A stretch of 64,000 nt of DNA from Gemmataceae bacterium (GCA_022616435.1 JAKEET010000050.1:1-64000), one strand, 5' to 3'; positions 36,129 through 45,307 are shown, counted from the first letter of the stretch. Numbers and translations are program-made. The notes: generated by a model not told the origin, from the sequence alone.

Positions 36129-39100
36129 TCACAATCCCGCCAGATACTCCACCAGATCGCGCAGCTCGGAGCGGGTGATCTTCTTGATCAGGTCGTCGGG
36201 CATTGCCGATTTGCCGCGGCTGCGCTCGTCGATGTCGTCTTTCTGCACGACGATGATCTGCCCTTCCGCGTTCATCAGCCGCACTTCTTTGCCGTCCTCA
36301 CTTTTCAGGATGCCGCTCTTCAACTGCCCGTTGGCGAGGTTCAGGACCACCGTGTCGAAGCCCTTGGCGATCTGCCGGTTCGGATCGACGAGCGCTTCGA
36401 GCAGATACGGCCGCGGGAACTTCTTGCCGATGCCGGTGAGATCAGGCCCGACTTCGCCGCCGGTCCCGTTGACCTTGTGGCAGCGAACGCACGACAGCTC
36501 GGTCCGGTTGAGGAAGATGTCGCGGCCCCGCTCGGCGTCGCCGCCCTTGAGCGCGGCGCGATAAGGGAGAACCGTGTCGGTCTTCGGCAGGCCGGCGTCG
36601 TAGGCGGCCAGCTTCTGCTTCAAGGCGGGCGTGCCGCGCCGCGCCGCCGCCTCCAGCAGGTCGAGTTGCACCTCGGCCGGGACCTTGTTCTTCAACAGCC
36701 GGTCGAGCCATTGTTCCAGGAGCGCGTCCGCCGCAGAGGCCTTGAGATCGGCCAGCAAGCTGAAGCTGCCTTGTTTCTCGATCGTCGCGCCGGAATCGAG
36801 TGCTTCGGCAAGCTGGCGCACCGCTGCGTCGCGAGGAAGCTTCGGAATGACCAGGGCGCGGGCCCTGTGGCGCAGGCGCGGTTCGTCGCTCTTGAGGGCC
36901 AGCCCGGCGATGGTCTCGAATTCGGCGTCGCCAAGGTTGTGCAGTGCGTCAAGCGCGTCGACGCGGACCGCGGGCGGGGAACTCCCATCACGAACCACGT
37001 CGCGCAGACTCGGCCCGACTTCCTTGATGCCGTGAGCCGCCGCCAGCCGGACGGCTTCGAAACGCACCCGGAAGGCCCCGGTCATCAGCGCCGGCAGAGC
37101 AGTCTTCAAGGCCGCGGCCACGTCCGCCTTCGGGCGGTCCGGCAACGGCCGCCACAGGCCGACAACGGGATCGCGGCCGCTCGGTTGTTCCCATTGGGCC
37201 AACGTCTTGAGCGCTTCGAGACGGATGCTGTCCGGCGCCTGACGATCGGCGGCCAGGGCGGCAAGCGCGGAGGCATTGTCCTTTCGCCCCAGGAATCGAT
37301 GGGCGGCGACGACGCGAAGGAGCAGGGGCTCGGCGAACGCCGCCGGCAACGTCTTGCTCAAGCTGGCCGCCTTCGGCGACAGAGCGGCGAGCCGATCAAG
37401 CGCCGGGACAATCGGCTCGTCATAAATCGCGCGAGCCGCCTCCGCTTGCAGCCGCGGTTCGACATCGTCGAGGAACCGAGCGACCTCGGGCAGGTGCTGC
37501 CGCCGCATCGCCAGGAGCGCGGCGAGGCGGACCGACGGCGACACGTCATGGATCGCCGGCTTGAGGCTATCGACCCTGCCGTCACGAAGCGTCAACGCCA
37601 TGACGCCGGCATGACGCAGGTACGGATCCCTGTCGGCGTTGGCGCGAAGCATCTCGGCGACGGCCGGCGCCAGTTCGGCGTCGGCCAGCCGTGAGGCGAG
37701 CATGGCGCTGGCGTAGCGCACACGAGGCGATTTGTCAGTCAAGCCTTGCTTGACGGCAGCCCTTGCTTTGTTCCTGAAGTCCCAGGTGAGAATGCTCATT
37801 CTCGGGACGGCGTTGAACGCCTGAGCTCGAATCTCATCGTCGGAGTCGCGCATGTGGGCCAACAGCGCCTCCAGCGCGGATCGATTCGGCTGACGGCGCT
37901 CCTCGGGATCATAGAAGCTCAGTGGCCAACGAGCGCGCGGAGGTTTGACGAGCTGACCGAGGCCCCAGATCGCATGGATCCGGGCGCGGCGCGATCGACC
38001 GGACTTGGCAATGCCGACGAGCGCGGCCGTCGAGTCGCGCCGAACCAGTTCGAATTGTGCCTCGAGTCGCACGCGCATGTCGTCATGATCCAGGAGCTTT
38101 TGCAAGTCGCTCGCGGATCGTTTGGCCATTCCCTCGGCCAGGATCGCCTTCACCTGGCGCACTGCCGGGTTGTTGACCGTCGCCGGATCGACGAGCTTGT
38201 AGAGCCGCCCCCGGTTCGGCAAATCCCAGCCGTCGATCCAGTCGCTGAAGTACAGGCCGCCGTCGGGGCCGAACTCGCAATCGGTCGGCAGCGCCGACTG
38301 CATGATCTTCGTCGGATTCACCACTTCGAACGACGCCCCCTTGGGTTTCAGCGCGAAGGCGTGGATGGCGCTGCCGGTCGGGCCGCCGCGGAAATCGCAC
38401 AGGAAGAAATGATTCTTGTACTTGTCCGGCAACAACATGACGCCCGGGTTGTAGGTCAATCCCGACGGGCCGCTGGCGATGTGCGCCAAGGGCGGCACCA
38501 GGAACGCCGGCTGGGTGTCGTGGGCGGTGTGCCACATCTTCTCGCGGTTCCACGGCCCGAGGCCGGGCATGTACTGGTAGCCGATGCGCCAGCCGCTGTC
38601 GCCGCCTTCGACGACCTGCACCCAGCGGGCCTTGTCGCCGCCGTCGGCATTGTTGTCGCCGGTGAAGAGGTTGCCGTACTCGTCGAACGCCAGCTCCTGC
38701 GGGTTGCGCAGCCCCGTGTGGACGATCTCCAGGTCCGAGCCGTCCAGGTTGCAGCGCAGCACCGAGCCCGTGTCGGGCGCCGAAATCACCCGGCCATTGG
38801 TCTTGACGTGGAGCCCGCGGTCGCCGATGGAAAAGTACAGCCGCCCGTCCGGGCCGATGCACAAGCCGTGCGAATCGTGGCCGATGAAAGAGACGTGGAC
38901 GCCGTAACCCTGGTGCAGCGACTTTCTCACATCGGCCTTTCCGGTCCCCTTCGTGTCCTTCAGCAGCCAGAGATGCGGGATGTTCGTGAGCCAGACGTTG
39001 CCGTTGCGCGCGAGCACGCCGGACGCCAGTCCGTCCTCGGGCTTGTTGAAACCGTCGGCGAAGACGGTCGCCGTGTCGGCGACGCCGTCGCCGTCGCTGT

Positions 39101-39527
39101 CCTCGATCAGCCGGACGCGGTCGTCGTGGATGCCGTAGCTGTCGAATTTCGTGCCAAGGTGCTTCTTGTACAAGGCGAGGCGATCGGCCGCGGTGCGGGC
39201 GGCGAGATCGTCGTCGGTCCACTGCTTCGGGTGACCGCGGTTGTCGGTCACGCCCCGGTGCAATCGAAACGTCTCGACGACGTAACAGCGCCCCTTCTCG
39301 TCGAAGCCGAAGGCCACCGGGTTGGCCAGCAGCGGCTCGGCCGCGAACAGCGACGCCTTCAAGCCGTCGGCGAGCTGAAAGCGCGCGATCGCCTTCTGAC
39401 CCGCGTCGGACGCCTTGGCGATTTGCTTGGCATAGGGGTCGGCGTCTTGGGCGGCGGCCGGCGAAACCATGAGCGAAGCAAGCAGGCAAGCTGCGACAGC
39501 AAGACACGAGATCAGGACGCGCGGCAT
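36129..39527 (-). CDS. PVC-type haem-binding CxxCH protein
   Basis: A 1132-residue exported protein typical of the Planctomycetes-Verrucomicrobia group. After a signal peptide (to about residue 23) comes a beta-propeller dehydrogenase-like domain (LFAAEPLLANPVAFGFD, IHDDRVRLIEDSDGDG, LRNPQELAFDEYGNLFTGDNN), then about 400 residues of HEAT-like helical repeats, and finally a cytochrome c domain with CVRCH haem motif, GEVGPDLTGIG and a distal RSELRDLVEYLAGL helix. Likely a periplasmic dehydrogenase that passes electrons through its own haem; the substrate (sugar or alcohol) is unknown. It is divergent from the PSD1 gene at 39656 with 128 bases between them, so the two may be co-regulated. Confidence 0.9.
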   Translation of the reverse strand: MPRVLISCLAVAACLLASLMVSPAAAQDADPYAKQIAKASDAGQKAIARFQLADGLKASLFAAEPLLANPVAFGFDEKGRCYVVETFRLHRGVTDNRGHPKQWTDDDLAARTAADRLALYKKHLGTKFDSYGIHDDRVRLIEDSDGDGVADTATVFADGFNKPEDGLASGVLARNGNVWLTNIPHLWLLKDTKGTGKADVRKSLHQGYGVHVSFIGHDSHGLCIGPDGRLYFSIGDRGLHVKTNGRVISAPDTGSVLRCNLDGSDLEIVHTGLRNPQELAFDEYGNLFTGDNNADGGDKARWVQVVEGGDSGWRIGYQYMPGLGPWNREKMWHTAHDTQPAFLVPPLAHIASGPSGLTYNPGVMLLPDKYKNHFFLCDFRGGPTGSAIHAFALKPKGASFEVVNPTKIMQSALPTDCEFGPDGGLYFSDWIDGWDLPNRGRLYKLVDPATVNNPAVRQVKAILAEGMAKRSASDLQKLLDHDDMRVRLEAQFELVRRDSTAALVGIAKSGRSRRARIHAIWGLGQLVKPPRARWPLSFYDPEERRQPNRSALEALLAHMRDSDDEIRAQAFNAVPRMSILTWDFRNKARAAVKQGLTDKSPRVRYASAMLASRLADAELAPAVAEMLRANADRDPYLRHAGVMALTLRDGRVDSLKPAIHDVSPSVRLAALLAMRRQHLPEVARFLDDVEPRLQAEAARAIYDEPIVPALDRLAALSPKAASLSKTLPAAFAEPLLLRVVAAHRFLGRKDNASALAALAADRQAPDSIRLEALKTLAQWEQPSGRDPVVGLWRPLPDRPKADVAAALKTALPALMTGAFRVRFEAVRLAAAHGIKEVGPSLRDVVRDGSSPPAVRVDALDALHNLGDAEFETIAGLALKSDEPRLRHRARALVIPKLPRDAAVRQLAEALDSGATIEKQGSFSLLADLKASAADALLEQWLDRLLKNKVPAEVQLDLLEAAARRGTPALKQKLAAYDAGLPKTDTVLPYRAALKGGDAERGRDIFLNRTELSCVRCHKVNGTGGEVGPDLTGIGKKFPRPYLLEALVDPNRQIAKGFDTVVLNLANGQLKSGILKSEDGKEVRLMNAEGQIIVVQKDDIDERSRGKSAMPDDLIKKITRSELRDLVEYLAGL

Positions 39528-39655
39528 GGATTGACCTTTGGAGGGAACGACGGCACGGGTTCCGTTTATCATATCGCCCAGGCACTGGAATTGGCGCTTC
39601 CGATCAGCTATCCTAAACCCTGCCTCCCCGAACCTTATCCCTCGCGCGATCGCCA

Positions 39656-42268
39656 ATGAACCTCGCTGTCTTGTCGCCGTTGCTTGCCGGCCTGCTTGTC
39701 GCCCAACCCGCGCCGCGGCAACCCGCGCCGCAGAAGGTCGAGTTCAACCGCGACATCCGGCCGATCCTGTCCGACAACTGCTTCACCTGCCACGGCCCGG
39801 CGAAATCGACCCGCAAGGCCGACCTGCGCTTCGACATCGAGGAATCCGCCAAGGAGGATCGCGGCGGCTACCACGCCATCGTGCCCGGTAAACCGGGCGA
39901 CAGCGAGCTGATCAAGCGGGTGGCGACGACCGAGAAGAGCAAGCTCATGCCGCCGCCCTCCAGCAACAAGAAGCTGACGCCGCGGCAGATTAACTTGCTG
40001 CGCCAGTGGATCGCCGAGGGGGCTCAGTGGCAGCAGCACTGGGCGTTCATCACGCCGCGGCGACCCCCCCTGCCCCCCCTTGCGAAGGGGGGGATTGAGG
40101 GAGGGTGGCCCACGAACCCCATCGATCGTTTCATCCTGGCGCGTCTCGAGAAAGAGGGCTTGGCACCGATGCCGCAGGCGAGCCCCGAGACGCTGATCCG
40201 CCGCGTCACGCTCGACCTGACCGGGCTGCCGCCGACGATCGCGGAGATCGATGAGTTTCTAAAGGACTGCGCGAATGCCAAGCCGCAAGCGGCGGATACG
40301 GCCTACCGTAAACTGGTTGAGCGCTTGCTCGCCTCGCCGCGCTACGGCGAACGCATGGTCCTCGACTGGCTCGATGCCGCCCGTTACTCCGACACCAACG
40401 GCTACCAGACCGACGGCACCCGCGCCATGTGGCCGTGGCGCGACTGGGTGATCGAGGCGTTCAACAAGAACATGCCGTTCGACCAGTTCACGATCGAGCA
40501 GATCGCCGGCGACCTGCTACCCCCCCCATCCCCCCCTTCGCAAGGTGGGGACGAACTCGTGATCCGGCGGAAGGTCGCCACGGGCTTTCATCGCAACCAC
40601 ATGCTCAACGGCGAGGGCGGCCGGATCGCGGAGGAGTCGCGCGTCGATTACGTGGTCGACCGCGTCGACACCACCGGCACCGTGTGGCTGGGCCTCACCG
40701 TCGGCTGCGCCCGTTGCCACGAGCACAAGTACGATCCGCTGTCGCAGAAGGAGTATTACCAGCTGTACGCGTTTTACAACAACATCGCCGAGTCGGGCGG
40801 GGTCGATCGCCGCAGCGGCACGGCGGCGCCGGTGCTGGAGCTGCCGACGCCGGAACAGCGACAGCGGATCGACGAGCAGGGCAAGAAAGTCGCGGACCTG
40901 GAGCGGCGCTTCAAGGAACTGAACGAGCGACTGCAAGCGCGGCAGACGAGCTGGGAAAACGAAGTGCTGCGCGACAACCAGCTGCCGGCCGCGATCCGGC
41001 AATCGCTATTGGTCGCGGCGCCCAAGCGGAGCAAGGAACAGAAGGAGCTGATCAGCAATCACTACTTCAAGAGCGTCCCGGAGCGGCAGAAGCTGCAAAC
41101 GGAGCTCGACCAGGCCAGGAAGAAGCTGACGGGAATTCAGAATTCGGTGCTGATCACGATGATCATGGAGGATCGCAAGGAGCCGCGTGAATCGTTCGTC
41201 CTCAAACGCGGCGTCTACAACCAGTACGGTGAGAAGGTCCACGCCAAGGTCCCGGACGCGCTCCATGCGCTGCCGAAGGGAGCGCCGAACAACCGCCTGG
41301 GCTTGGCGAAATGGCTGGTCTCGAAGGACAATCCGCTCACGGCGCGGGTCACGGTCAACCGCCTGTGGCAGATGCTGTTCGGCACGGGCCTGGTGAAGAC
41401 GACCGAGGACTTCGGCATCCAAGGCGAGCCGCCGAGCCACCCGGAGCTGCTCGACTGGCTGGCGGTGGAGTTCATGCAACCCAGCCCCGGGATGAGCGCA
41501 GCGATTCCCGGGGGTCAACCGGCATCATGGGACATCAAACACATCCTCCGCCTGATCGTCACCAGCGCGACGTATCGCCAGCAATCGCGAATCAACCCGG
41601 CCGCGCTGGAAAAGGATCCGGACAACCGGCTGCTGGCCCATTTCCCGCGGCTGCGGCTGCCGAGCTTCTTCCTGCGCGATCAGGCTCTCGCCGTCAGCGG
41701 CCTATTGGTGGACAAGATCGGCGGGCCGCCGGTGCGGCCGTATCAACCGCCGGGATTGTGGGAAGATTTTAGCTTCAACCAGATCAGGTACACGCAGGAC
41801 AAGGGCGACGCGCTGTATCGCCGCAGCCTGTACACGTTCTGGCGGCGTTCGATCGGTCCGCCGAACATGTTCGACACGCCGGCGCGGCAGGTGTGCACGG
41901 TGCGGCAATCGCGCACGAACACTCCTCTGCACGCGTTGACCCTGATGAACGACACCATCTACGTCGAAGCGGCCCGAAAGCTGGCCGAACGGATGATGAA
42001 GGAGGGCGGGACGACGCCGGCGCAGCGGCTGGCCTACGCGTTTCGCCTGGCCACCGCCCGGCCGCCGAGCGCCGCCGAGCAACGAGTGCTGGTCGCCGGC
42101 TTCGAGCGGGCGCTCGGTCAATATCGCGGCGACAAGGAGGCGGCGAACAAGCTGCTGAGCGTCGGCGAATCGCCGCGCGATGAACGGCTGGACGCCGTCG
42201 AGCTGGCGGCGTACGCGGCGCTGGCGAACATGATCATGAGTTTGGATGAAGTGGTGACTCGGGAGTGA
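39656..42268 (+). CDS. PSD1 and cytochrome c domain-containing protein with palindrome-derived inserts
   Basis: An 870-residue paralogue of the protein encoded at 2100, lacking its middle beta-rich insert. It has a short signal-like N-terminus, the CFTCH haem motif near residue 41, DUF1549 (WPTNPIDRFILARLEKEGL) and DUF1553 (NNRLGLAKWLVSKDNPLTARV onward). Compared with the paralogue, three segments are extra and each is encoded by a palindromic repeat: PPLAKGGIEGG, PPPSPPSQGGDE and SPGMSAAIPGGQP. All keep the reading frame. The next gene overlaps its stop codon by four bases (GTGA), starting a small two-gene module that leads to DUF1501. Confidence 0.9.
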   Translation: MNLAVLSPLLAGLLVAQPAPRQPAPQKVEFNRDIRPILSDNCFTCHGPAKSTRKADLRFDIEESAKEDRGGYHAIVPGKPGDSELIKRVATTEKSKLMPPPSSNKKLTPRQINLLRQWIAEGAQWQQHWAFITPRRPPLPPLAKGGIEGGWPTNPIDRFILARLEKEGLAPMPQASPETLIRRVTLDLTGLPPTIAEIDEFLKDCANAKPQAADTAYRKLVERLLASPRYGERMVLDWLDAARYSDTNGYQTDGTRAMWPWRDWVIEAFNKNMPFDQFTIEQIAGDLLPPPSPPSQGGDELVIRRKVATGFHRNHMLNGEGGRIAEESRVDYVVDRVDTTGTVWLGLTVGCARCHEHKYDPLSQKEYYQLYAFYNNIAESGGVDRRSGTAAPVLELPTPEQRQRIDEQGKKVADLERRFKELNERLQARQTSWENEVLRDNQLPAAIRQSLLVAAPKRSKEQKELISNHYFKSVPERQKLQTELDQARKKLTGIQNSVLITMIMEDRKEPRESFVLKRGVYNQYGEKVHAKVPDALHALPKGAPNNRLGLAKWLVSKDNPLTARVTVNRLWQMLFGTGLVKTTEDFGIQGEPPSHPELLDWLAVEFMQPSPGMSAAIPGGQPASWDIKHILRLIVTSATYRQQSRINPAALEKDPDNRLLAHFPRLRLPSFFLRDQALAVSGLLVDKIGGPPVRPYQPPGLWEDFSFNQIRYTQDKGDALYRRSLYTFWRRSIGPPNMFDTPARQVCTVRQSRTNTPLHALTLMNDTIYVEAARKLAERMMKEGGTTPAQRLAYAFRLATARPPSAAEQRVLVAGFERALGQYRGDKEAANKLLSVGESPRDERLDAVELAAYAALANMIMSLDEVVTRE
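40073..40093. repeat. In-frame palindrome within PSD1, C7/G7 family copy 1
   Basis: CCCCCCCTT-GCG-AAGGGGGGG is a perfect 9-bp stem inside the coding sequence and encodes PPLAKGG. The repeat continues as ATTGAGGGAGGGTGG. This type is well known as a dispersed intergenic element in other bacteria; here it is translated. Confidence 0.85.
40530..40550. repeat. In-frame palindrome within PSD1, C7/G7 family copy 2
   Basis: CCCCCCCTT-CGC-AAGGTGGGG, one mismatch in the stem, encodes PPSQGG in the same protein. It is 437 bases from the first copy. Confidence 0.8.
41485..41514. repeat. Dispersed palindrome, copy 2, translated within PSD1
   Basis: CCCCGGGA...TCCCGGGG around the core TGAGCGCAGCGAT encodes SPGMSAAIPGG. 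It differs from the intergenic copy at 7449 by a paired A-T to G-C change in the stem. Confidence 0.85.
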
Positions 42269-42705
42269 TCCACGTGCTTCCCGATTTCAACGAGAATGGT
42301 GATTTGCCGGTCGGCATTTTTCGAGCAACGCTAACTGAACTCCTCGCCCGATTCGGAAAGGGCTCCGATCGGCGTGAAATCGTAGGTCGCCGACTCGAAC
42401 GCATTCACGGATTGGCGCACGGAACCGGTTGTGTCGCACGGATGATCGTATTCGGTTCCTTCGTCACCGATAAGGAAGAACCAAACGACGTCGACGTTGT
42501 TATCATTATGGATGATTCATTTGACCCCGATCAGTTGAGCGGAGAGGCGAAACTGGTGTTTGATCACAGCGCGGCGCAATCGCATTTCGGAGCCAGTGTG
42601 TTTTGGGTAAGGCGATTCGCGATCTTTGGCGATCCACAGACGTTCATCGACGATTGGCAAATCAAGCGCGATCGCCGGCGTCGCGGTATTATCGAGATCA
42701 TATAG
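42265..42705 (+). CDS. Nucleotidyltransferase-like protein (DUF6932 type)
   Basis: A 146-residue protein with a minimal nucleotidyltransferase motif: VFGSFVTDKEEPNDVDVVIIM, where Gly-Ser and the DVD acidic pair are the metal site. N-terminal IHVLPDFNENGDLPVGIF and C-terminal WQIKRDRRRRGIIEII match the DUF6932 layout as I recall it. It begins with GTG inside the PSD1 stop codon (GTGA overlap). A 68-codon gene follows 8 bases later. Nucleotidyltransferases of this size paired with a small helical protein resemble MNT-type toxin-antitoxin or abortive-infection pairs; this is inference. Confidence 0.75.
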   Translation: MIHVLPDFNENGDLPVGIFRATLTELLARFGKGSDRREIVGRRLERIHGLAHGTGCVARMIVFGSFVTDKEEPNDVDVVIIMDDSFDPDQLSGEAKLVFDHSAAQSHFGASVFWVRRFAIFGDPQTFIDDWQIKRDRRRRGIIEII

Positions 42706-42713
42706 GAGAAAAC

Positions 42714-42920
42714 ATGATCCAGAACGACACCGAACTGCAGGCGACGCAGGAACGGATAGCACGATTTCAGCAGCAACTCGCACACTTGCGCAAGGTCGAG
42801 TCGAACCCGACCGCCTTTCGCTTGTCGGCAACCGGGTTCATCGCGGAAATCGACCGGATGCAACTGGAGGTGCGCGAATATCTGGGATCGTTGCCAGCCG
42901 AGCTGAAAAAAGGTGCGTGA
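42714..42920 (+). CDS. Small helical partner of the nucleotidyltransferase
   Basis: A 68-residue, mostly helical protein (QNDTELQATQERIARFQQQL, later GFIAEIDRMQLEVREYLGSL). It is predicted to form a coiled-coil pair. AGGAG lies six bases before the ATG. It resembles small antitoxin-like proteins found beside RelE, HigB or nucleotidyltransferase genes, but I cannot name the family. It ends 30 bases before the DUF1501 start. Confidence 0.7.
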   Translation: MIQNDTELQATQERIARFQQQLAHLRKVESNPTAFRLSATGFIAEIDRMQLEVREYLGSLPAELKKGA

Positions 42921-42950
42921 CGCACTGAGAATAATGGAGACGTGATCGAC

Positions 42951-44402
42951 ATGCATCCGTTTCTCGAAAACCATCTGCATCTCACGCGCCGCCAATTGCT
43001 GGGCCGCACCGGCCTCGGCGTCGCCGCGCTGGCGACGCTGCTCGGCAAGGATCGCGCCGCCGCCCAGACGGCCTCTCCCGGCGCCGGCGCCTTGCCCGGC
43101 CTGCCGCACTTTCCGGCGAAAGCCAAGCGCGTCATCTACTTGATGCAGACCGGCGCGCCGACCCACGTCGATCTGTTCGATTACAAGCCGCAACTCTACC
43201 GTCGCCGCGGCGAGTTGCTGCCGCCGTCGGTGCAGATGGGCCAGCGGCTCACGACCATGACGCAGAACCAGCGGCAATTGATCCTGCCCGGCATCGCCGG
43301 CTGGAGGCGGCACGGCAAGTGCGGCCTGTGGCTCAACGACTTCATGCCGCACACGGGCGCCATCGCCGACGACATCTGCCTGATCAAGTCCATGCACACC
43401 GAGGCGATCAACCACGCGCCGGCGGTGACCATGTTCCTCACCGGCGCCGAGCAGCCGGGCCGGCCGAGCATGGGCGCCTGGCTCTCGTACGGCCTGGGCA
43501 GCATGAACGAGGACCTGCCGACGTTCGTGGTCATGACCTCGCAAGACCGCGAATTGTCGTGTGGCCAGCTCTTCTACGACTACTACTGGGGCAGCGGCTT
43601 CCTGCCGTCGCGCTTCCAGGGGGTGAAGCTGCGCTCCAACGGCGACCCGGTGCTGTTCCTGTCGAACCCGAGCGGCATCAGCGCCCCGATCCGCCGCGGC
43701 CAGCTCGACGACCTGGCCGCCCTCAACCGCCTGCGCCATCAGGAAACCGGCGATCCAGAGATCCAGACGCGCATCGCCCAGTACGAGATGGCCTACCGCA
43801 TGCAGACGTCGATCCCGGAGCTGACCGATTTCTCCAACGAGCCGCGCCGCATCATCGACATGTACGGCCCCGACGTGAACCGCCGCGGCTCATTCGCCTG
43901 GAATTGCCTCATGGCCCGCCGCATGGCCGAGCGCGGCGTCCGCTTCGTGCAGCTCATGCACGCCGGCTGGGACCAGCACAACAACCTGCCGACCCAGCTC
44001 GAAATCCAGTGCCGCGACACCGACCAGCCGTCCGCCGCCCTCGTCAAGGATCTGAAGCAGCGCGGCTTGCTCGACGACACTTTGGTCATCTGGGGCGGCG
44101 AGTTCGGCCGCACCGTGTTCGTGCAAGGCGATTACACGCAGCCGCGCTTCGGCCGCGACCATCACGGCCGCTGCTTCTCGATCTGGCTGGCTGGCGGCGG
44201 CATCCGGGGAGGCATCACCTACGGCGCCACGGACGATTTCTGCTACAACGTCGTCGAGAACCCGGTCAGCGCCTTCGATTTTCAAGCGACGATCCTGCAT
44301 CTGTTGGGCATCGAGCACACGCGGCTGACGTTCCGGTTCCAGGGACGGGCGTTCCGGCTGACGGATGTGCATGGCGAGGTGGTGCGGGAGATCGTGGCGT
44401 AG
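42951..44402 (+). CDS. DUF1501 domain-containing protein
   Basis: A 483-residue DUF1501 protein closely parallel to the one encoded at 5980: twin-arginine-like start (LTRRQLLGRTGLGVAALATLL), TGAPTHVDLFDYKP, SMHTEAINHAP, WDQHNNLP and [10 protein letters not shown]. The ATG at 42951 is better spaced from GGAG than the GTG nine bases earlier. It is the usual partner of the PSD1 protein encoded at 39656. The two PSD1-DUF1501 loci are therefore paralogous, each with a different small two-gene insert. Confidence 0.92.
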   Translation: MHPFLENHLHLTRRQLLGRTGLGVAALATLLGKDRAAAQTASPGAGALPGLPHFPAKAKRVIYLMQTGAPTHVDLFDYKPQLYRRRGELLPPSVQMGQRLTTMTQNQRQLILPGIAGWRRHGKCGLWLNDFMPHTGAIADDICLIKSMHTEAINHAPAVTMFLTGAEQPGRPSMGAWLSYGLGSMNEDLPTFVVMTSQDRELSCGQLFYDYYWGSGFLPSRFQGVKLRSNGDPVLFLSNPSGISAPIRRGQLDDLAALNRLRHQETGDPEIQTRIAQYEMAYRMQTSIPELTDFSNEPRRIIDMYGPDVNRRGSFAWNCLMARRMAERGVRFVQLMHAGWDQHNNLPTQLEIQCRDTDQPSAALVKDLKQRGLLDDTLVIWGGEFGRTVFVQGDYTQPRFGRDHHGRCFSIWLAGGGIRGGITYGATDDFCYNVVENPVSAFDFQATILHLLGIEHTRLTFRFQGRAFRLTDVHGEVVREIVA

Positions 44403-44452
44403 TCACTGCGATCGCTTGCCGTTCGCAACCTTGCTCAACGGGGACTTGGAAA

Positions 44453-45307
44453 TCATGACCCGGTGAACGCCTTCAGCCGGCCGAAAATCCACGGACTCAG
44501 CCTCCCCTCGTTCCAGCGTCGCCACCCCTTGCCGGCCAGCACCGCCAGGTGCATCGGCACTGCTCGCCACATGGCCGAGCCGGGCGTGTTTCGCCAGAAC
44601 AGGTGTTCCTCGTTGCACGACTGCTGCTGGAGCACGCGCCGGCTGGTGACGGCGTGCGATGCCGAGCCGTGATGCAGCACGCGCGCGGCCGGCTCGAACA
44701 TCGTCCGCCAGCCTCCGCGCCGTAACCGCAGCGCCAGGTCGACGTCTTCGAAATAGCTGCCGAACGATTCCGGAAACAAGCCGGCGTGATCGAGCGCCGC
44801 CCGGCGATAGAAGCCGGCGCAGGCATTGGCGCCGAACACCGGTCGCGGCTCCAGAAACTCCGCCGAGAGCGGCTGGCCGTGGCCGCGCTTGCCGGCGACG
44901 CCGCCCAGGTGGTAGCGGTCGCCGGCGCTGTCGATGACGTTGCCGTCGGGCCACATCAGCACCAGCGGGGCGACGGCGCCGACGTGTGGATCGTCGAACC
45001 AGGGCAGGGCGGCGTCGGCCCAACCCGGTTGCACTTCGGTGTCGTCGTTGAGCAGCTCGACGATGTCGCCACGACTGGCGCGGATGCCGGTGTTGGCGGC
45101 GACCGCGAAGCCGCCGCGCCGTTCGAGCCGCACGACGCGGATGCCCTTGAACTCGTGAACCGCGGAAGTGGCGCGTCGGTCGGGAGAAGCGTCATCGACG
45201 ACGATGGTTTCCGAGCCGGGCGGCGCGTGCTGGACGACGGTCGCCAGGCAGCGCCGCAGGAGATCGCAGCGTTGATGTGTCGGAATGACGATGGAGAGGG
45301 TCGACAT
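44453..45307 (-). CDS. Family 2 glycosyltransferase
   Basis: A 284-residue GT2-type (GT-A fold) enzyme: LSIVIPTHQRCDLLRRCL at the N-terminus, ETIVVDDASPD, the LLNDDTEVQPGW motif with the metal-binding DD, and the later FGSYFEDVDLALRLRR block that holds the catalytic region of rhamnosyl/galactosyl-type transferases. No transmembrane helix, so it acts at the cytoplasmic face on polysaccharide or glycan precursors. Probably works with the second GT2 encoded at 45440. Confidence 0.9.
   Translation of the reverse strand: MSTLSIVIPTHQRCDLLRRCLATVVQHAPPGSETIVVDDASPDRRATSAVHEFKGIRVVRLERRGGFAVAANTGIRASRGDIVELLNDDTEVQPGWADAALPWFDDPHVGAVAPLVLMWPDGNVIDSAGDRYHLGGVAGKRGHGQPLSAEFLEPRPVFGANACAGFYRRAALDHAGLFPESFGSYFEDVDLALRLRRGGWRTMFEPAARVLHHGSASHAVTSRRVLQQQSCNEEHLFWRNTPGSAMWRAVPMHLAVLAGKGWRRWNEGRLSPWIFGRLKAFTGS

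Noticed and set aside
37746..39659. Open frame of about 637 codons on the plus strand
   Set aside because: Antisense to the PVC-type haem protein, which has clear domains and a signal peptide; this frame has none.
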